DNA of 64,000 nucleotides from Pratylenchus scribneri (Eukaryota; Nematoda; Chromadorea; Rhabditida; Pratylenchidae): the NCBI GenBank assembly GCA_030063045.1, contig JAQSEB010000169.1, forward strand, positions 124,001 through 188,000. Direction: 5' to 3'. Positions 59,267-64,000 of this stretch are shown here, one piece after another. Numbering within the stretch: the stretch's first letter is position 1; the number at the start of each line of letters is the position of its first letter. The translations under genes and the position numbers were made by a program. The notes under the pieces were generated by a model. The model had not been told where the DNA came from, made no database searches, and saw only the letters and a program-made list of their open reading frames with translations.

Positions 59267-59944
59267 GCAAAGCAGAATAATGAAGAATCTAGAAAGATAT
59301 CTATGATAGTTGATACATATATAATATTCCCGATCTCTATTATTTATTCAATTTAAATCGCCGACATTTCAAATTGCCTTAAATAAAGACATAAAATGTA
59401 TAAACAAATTATGATAGTTAGTTTTATTGATGGCTAAGGGAGTCAAAAAATTGACAAAAACATTGTAAAGAAAAATGCTGTTTTTAATTGATTTTTATTG
59501 TGTGACCAATTTGATATTTTTGTGTTTAATAGTGAATAGTTATGCATAATTAATAATGTAGCGGTGAAAATTTGGACTAGAGTCTCAGGAAGACACATTA
59601 TTTTTTATTGGATTTGACAGAAAATGAATTTAAAATTTAAATGATGTTTTGTAACTGGTTTTAAAGTTTTTAAATTGCAACACATTATATTAAATCCAAA
59701 TCCAATTGGTTTTTTAATCCCTGTTAATTGGCGAAAACCGGTTTTGGTTGTCTTTAAAAATTTTTTAGGCGAAAAGTGCCAGAAGTATAAGTTTTTTAAG
59801 ACAATTTACATCAGAGTAAAATTTATTCAATTAAATATTTAAATAAAATAATAAATAACAAATTGGTAAAATTATCAATCAATTAAAAATCAATTTCATC
59901 AAGTCATTCTATTATTTCCAATTTCCATAATATTTCATAGCTCA
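59267..59944. other. 3' flank between convergent genes
   Basis: Intergenic DNA between the stop of the MATH-BTB gene and the stop of the minus-strand gene. It contains the poly(A) signal at 59382 and no gene. Confidence 0.5.
59382..59387 (+). terminator. Poly(A) signal AATAAA of the MATH-BTB gene
   Basis: A canonical AATAAA, 116 bases after the TAA stop. It supports the terminal exon. Confidence 0.55.
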
Positions 59945-61410
59945 TCATAAAAGGTATTTAATCGGTATTTTGGCCGGTGCCTCCCTCGCAATCGTCTCTG
60001 TCCCATCATTATGTCGCACCAACATATCGGCCATTTGTTCACGTAACCAAGGCAATGCCCTCAATGGTAGCAATAAATGTATTGGAGTTGAATTATTGTT
60101 GTTTTCAATGGGCAATTTGAATGCCAAAAGTAGAATGCACAATTCCGGTTTGATATCCGCTTTGCCCTCATTTGGGAAAAATAACAATTCCAATTGAAAT
60201 TTTCGTAGTTTGCCAATCATTTCGACAGTTCGCACTTTCAATAAACGTTTGGCGGGTTGACTTTTACCTAAAAAATAGGAATTTTTATACTGCACCGTCA
60301 GACCCCATCCCAGGAAAAATTTTTAAAACTAAAGATTAGAATAGGACAGATTCAGGTTTTTCAAGCGTGTCGGTTTGAAACCCGGTTTTGGATTTTTGAA
60401 AAAAATGTCGGATTTCTATTTTCGGTCATTTTGAGCAAAAAAAATTTATCGATTTTCTCAAGTCGAAACCGACTTTTTGCACAATCATCTTTTTAATTAT
60501 CTCCCATACTTTCCGAACCTTGATTAAGCAATTTTTGACCAACATTTTTCGTAGCCAATTCCAAAATGAGTTCATCCAATATACGTACGAAGGCATAGGC
60601 ATCCTCAGGAAATAAAATTTTACCGAAATCTATGATTAAGGGCATGTTCTGAAATTTTGTAATTAAGATTTTTTTAACAAAAGAATAAAGAATATACATC
60701 ATGTTTTGCGCTCATCTCGAAAAATTTATGACCTCTTTTGCCTTTTGCAAATCGGAGTTTTAGGACTGTTCCATTGGATTTACTCAACCGAAAATAATCA
60801 TTGAAAATAAGATTATTCGTAATTGTTCGAATTTTGTGTTGTTCTTTTTGTTCCATCGCAGCATTTGTTGTTGGTATTTTCGGCAATGTTGTGGAGGATG
60901 AAGAATTTGCATTTTCATCAGGAAGAGAAGATGAGTTTGCGCTATCATTTACTGAATAAGTTTTAAGGTACTTGTGCCGTTTGAGTACGCTTTTTTGAAA
61001 GTGAAGGGTCGCTCTATGGGTCATCAGGTTTAGGATTAGGGTCATCAGGGGAGATAGGTTACGGATATGATGGAGTGAAAATCATCTCATGTTTCTTTAA
61101 ATCCTAACCCTACCCTTCCCATAAAAAGCGGACCCAAACGGCAAAAGTACCAGTTTTAACTTTATTTAGGTAAGTAAGAAGATTTCATACTTTCATTTGG
61201 AAGAGAAGATGAGTTTTCATTTTCATTAGCCAAAGGAGAGTTGTTTTCGCCACCATCCGCCGGTGAAGATGAATTTGCAGTTTCATAGGGAAGAGAAGAT
61301 GAATTTTCACTTTCATTGGCCAGAGAAGAGTTTGCGCCATCATCGGCTGTAACTGGAAGAGGATGGATGCCATCATTTCCGGTGCTGTAGAATTGATAGC
61401 GCTGGCAAAG
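59945..61410 (-). CDS. Unrecognised protein with Ser/Asn/Glu-rich lead (5' end not found)
   Basis: Four exons join in frame: 61410-61191, 60951-60698, 60648-60519 and 60267-59945. They give 308 residues to the TGA. The first 100 residues are low-complexity repeats of the type NE(S/N)ENSSSLP (GANSSLANESENSSSLP, then DENANSSSSTTLP). The rest is globular in appearance: LKLRFAKGKRGHKFFEMSAK, PEDAYAFVRILDELILELAT, LRKFQLELLFFPNEGKADIK, ELCILLLAFKLP and LLPLRALPWLREQMADMLVR. I do not recognise the family. The first exon opens at an acceptor (TTTTTTTCAG), so upstream exons with the start codon are missing. A frame at 61634-61840 (YSQQIVGAVHPQYLVANVC) is a candidate, but no splice join keeps phase. 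It could be a broken gene. Confidence 0.58.
60335..60480. repeat. Dispersed repeat with CGGTTTTGG words, copy 2
   Basis: In an intron of the minus-strand gene. Shares an ordered set of words (AACCCGGTTTTGGATTTTTG, AAAAATGTCGGATTT, ATCGATTTTCTC) with 30740-30900. Confidence 0.55.
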
Positions 61411-62059
61411 CTGAAAAAAATGATTTTTGTTTCATTTTTCATGGCTTTGAGAATGTTTTATGTAATTTTTGACATGGCATATTTGGTAGTGTTAATTCAC
61501 TGATCCATTTTTAAGTGGTTTTCTTGTAATTTTTTAACTTTAAATCATTCAATTTATCGAAAAATTATCCATAATTGAATTCATATCTTCCCGAAGACTA
61601 TGCCTATGCTGCTTTTATTGTTTTGTTATTTAATCACAGGGAAACGGAAACCTTTTGATGATAAGGAAATTGGCAATGAAATTGGCTAAAATTCTTATTC
61701 CGTTGTTGGATTTGCAAACATTGGCCACCAAATATTGTGGATGAACTGCGCCAACAATTTGTTGAGAATATTCGGTTGCTTGCCTTATTAGCGGAGCGGA
61801 ATAATTGATAAAAGTAATGATGACGTTTGTAAAGAAGCATTTTCTGGCTAAAAATGCTTAACTTAAATTTTAGCTGTTCAATATTCATTAAAAATTAAGA
61901 ATTAAATTGAAAGGTCTCATTTTTAGGCCTTAAGCCCTGACTCTTGATCTAATGCATTAATGAATGATGTTGGAAAATCGTACGGGAATAAATTTAAGTG
62001 ATTTTGTTAAAAAATGAGATCTACATCTACACTACATTAAACTTTAGACCTTTTTGCAT
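61411..62059. other. Region upstream of the minus-strand gene
   Basis: Holds the unplaced minus-strand open stretch at 61634-61840, otherwise nothing recognised. Confidence 0.4.
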
Positions 62060-62460
62060 TTGAGAAAAGGTTTTTTTTTGCCAAAAGATTGGGGTTCTTT
62101 TGCCGAGAGGGCGGTTTTTTGATTATTTTAACTTTTTTTTTGCTTCATATTAGAAATTAGACCCTCAAATCTTTTACCCGTTTTATAGAGCTCATCGAAA
62201 TGCATCGATTGATGTATAATTTTTCAAGATTTGGCCAAAATTCAAAGTATTAAACCGTTCAAACTTATTTTGGTTTATAACTCTTTTATTTTTGAACCAA
62301 ACCCCAACAAACTATACATCAATCGACGCATCTCGATGAGCTCTATAAAATAGGTATAAGGTTTGGGGGTCTTCGATCATGCACAAAAAAGTTAAAATCA
62401 AAAAACTGATTTAAGGACAAACGAATCCGATTTCAAGGACAAAAAACCGCACCCACCCAT
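62060..62460. repeat. R1 fold-back element
   Basis: The left end has TTTTGCCGAGAGGGCGGTTT. The arms carry TATAGAGCTCATCGAAATGC and, inverted, GACGCATCTCGATGAGCTCT. Lies just upstream of the retropepsin-like gene. Confidence 0.75.
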
Positions 62461-62578
62461 ATTTATAATATCGAGATTATATAAGCTAGCTAATCTATTT
62501 AATTAAATAATCATTAAAAAATTAAGCAACATCAAATAAAATAAAAAAAAAAAAACTATTATTCGCAACTATCTACAA

Positions 62579-63656
62579 ATGGCACATATTGGCATTTATT
62601 TGAATGGAAGTGGAAAAGTATTGCGTGCCTCGATCAACACTGGTTCTGTGGTTTCTTGGTGTCAACAAAGTTTGGTCGAGCAATTGGGCTTAAAAATTAT
62701 TCCGCTCGAGAAGCCAACGAAGGTTTTTTTTATTTTATTTAAAATTAAATGGGTGCGAATTTTTTGCCGAGAGATTTGCATTCTTTTACCGAAATAATAA
62801 CTTTTAGACCCTGGCCCTATATACCTTATACCATTCGATAGAGCTCTTCAAGATGCATCGCTTGGCCTATAGATTGTTGGGGTTTAAATCAAAACCAAAA
62901 AAGTTATAAACCAAAAACGAAAATAGGGTTTAAACGGTTTAGCACCATTTAATTTAGGCCAAATCTTGACAAATTATATATCAAACGACGCATCTAGAAG
63001 AGATCTATAAAATAGGTAAATGTTTGGTGTTCTAGGATAAAAATCAATCACTAAAAAATACCGATCTCTCGGCAAAAAGTGTCGGTACGCCACAACTGGG
63101 CGACCGACAGGCCAACGGGAACGGCGCTTGTAGCCAATTAAGGACTAAACCGATATAGATAATTTTGGTATCAAATTAAAGAGCGCACTTCTGACTATCG
63201 ATAGATATAAAATTTATTTAGTTTGGTTCAGAATTGGAATTGATGTACTTAGAAAGCCATTAAATAAGACTACTATTATAAATTTGCGAATTTTTCACGG
63301 TTTTTTGAACACAATTCCATCAAATCTTAACCAATTCAAATAAATTTTATATCAATCGATAGCCAGAAGTGCGCTCTTTAATTTGATACCAAAATCATCA
63401 ATAACGGTTTAGCCCTAATTAGCTAAAACCGCCGTCGCCCTGTTGGCCCTTCACCCAATTGGGTGTGTCCCAAAAATTGACCATCTTCTCTATAATATAT
63501 ACAATTTTCCACAACTCTCATTCACAGGGATTATCAATAAAGGGCGAGATCCAATTGTTGGGCACCGTGACCACAACGGTTCAGCTGAAGGACTCCGGTT
63601 TGCGTCTCGACAATTTCCCATTCATGGTGGCCAAATATTCGCAACCAATCCCAATG
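62579..63656 (+). CDS. Retropepsin-fold (aspartyl protease-like) protein, partial, catalytic Asp replaced by Asn
   Basis: Two exons are in the window, 62579-62722 and 63528-63656, and they join in phase 0. The second ends on a good donor (ATG|GTAATT), so the gene continues beyond what I can model. The product starts MAHIGIYLNGSGKVLRASIN, then TGSVVSWCQQSLVEQLGLKI and, after the join, IKGEIQLLGTVTTTVQLKD and DNFPFMVAKYSQPIP. This pattern (hydrophobic-x-D-T-G-S/A, then a leucine-rich helix, then strands) is the retropepsin-like half-domain of retroelement Pol and of cellular relatives. Here the motif is INTGS, so the catalytic aspartate is Asn. The 805-base intron, whose donor GTTTTT is weak, is packed with inverted-repeat elements. 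It may be a domesticated, non-proteolytic domain or a decayed retroelement piece. Confidence 0.55.
62750..63085. repeat. R1 fold-back element with GCCGAGAGAT ends, inside an intron
   Basis: Left end TTTTTTGCCGAGAGATTTGC, right end ACCGATCTCTCGGCAAAAAG. Inside are ATAGAGCTCTTCAAGATGCA and ACGACGCATCTAGAAGAGAT. Confidence 0.8.
63091..63466. mobile_element. 376-base inverted-repeat element
   Basis: The ends CACAACTGGGCGA..AGGCCAAC and, reversed, CACCCAATTGGGTGA..GGGCCAAC match imperfectly. Inner arms match well: TTTTGGTATCAAATTAAAGA then GCGCACTTCTG, present on both arms, followed by CTATCGAT. It abuts the R1 element to its left in the same intron. Confidence 0.75.
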
Positions 63657-63744
63657 GTAATTATTCTTGTTTTTTTTTCATATAGGCTAATTAAGTGCAA
63701 TAATTTTTTGAAAAAGGAAAATACTATTTAATTTGTCGAAAATA

Positions 63745-63995
63745 TTTTTGTGAAAATGCCGAAAATATTATAACGGTTTAGTGGTTCGTCCTAGACCCCG
63801 AAACCATATACCCAGATAGAGAACAAGACGAATCGAATGGTATATTGTTTGTCATGGTTTAATTGGTTTTGAACCAAAACCCATACAATGGTTTCAGTAG
63901 TTTAATGCCCTTAATTTTTGATCAAACCACGGCAAAATATATATCCAATCGACACGGCTTGACAAGTTCTATCGATTGAGTGATACTTTTGACCG
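63745..63995. repeat. R1-like fold-back element at the window edge
   Basis: Left arm CGTCCTAGACCCCGAAACCA and CAAGACGAATCGAATGGTAT. Right arm ATCCAATCGACACGGCTTGA then CAAGTTCTATCG. A scrap of the same kind is at 24070-24125 (GTCCTAGACCCCCAAACCAT) in myosin intron 15. Confidence 0.7.
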
Positions 63996-64000
63996 GGGGG

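Overview
The window looks like nuclear DNA of a nematode, probably a tylenchid (plant-parasitic type). This is inferred from the very AT-rich intergenic DNA, the many introns ending in TTTTCAG or TTTTTAG, some introns as short as about 39-45 bases, and the families present (MATH-BTB, F-box, short secreted proteins). There is no operon structure, and I found no rRNA, tRNA or CRISPR. I built the gene models by hand from splice sites and reading-frame continuity, so exon ends are predictions.

Layout. 1-3844: three tandem copies of a 1.2-1.4 kb GC-richer repeat with inner minisatellites. 3997-12195: four MATH-BTB/BTB copies, namely one without its 3' exons, one without its 5' exons, one apparently complete but without MATH, and a last-exon scrap on the other strand. 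12330-14660: fold-back elements. 16119-25803: a class I myosin gene in 18 exons with a break in the motor after HYIRC, and with miniature inverted-repeat elements in its introns. 27579-27824: a small secreted repeat protein. 29514-32942: an F-box protein in 6 exons. 33310-35165: three minisatellites. 35769-39444: a disordered Pro/Arg/Gln-rich protein. 40061-59266: a second kind of MATH-BTB gene, with an intron of about 17.5 kb that is almost wholly one 23-27 base satellite. 59945-61410: an unrecognised protein (minus strand, 5' end not found). 62579 to the end: the start of a retropepsin-fold protein with Asn in place of the catalytic Asp.

Main point. The giant intron of the 40-59 kb MATH-BTB gene sits at the same protein position and phase (after a conserved Leu-Lys following BTB/BACK) as intron 4 of the BTB gene at 10112-11453. 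That intron carries a short, degenerate array of the same repeat in the same orientation relative to transcription. A third paralogue (8009-8766) has only a 39-base intron there. This suggests an intron-resident satellite that grew from a few copies to roughly 700 in one family member. The satellite has higher-order periods of about 1,297, 2,503 and 2,756 bases. Its minus strand has no stop codon in any of three frames for about 17.3 kb, which gives giant open frames that I judge to be artefacts of unit composition.

A fold-back repeat family, called R1 here, recurs about a dozen times across the window, often inside introns.
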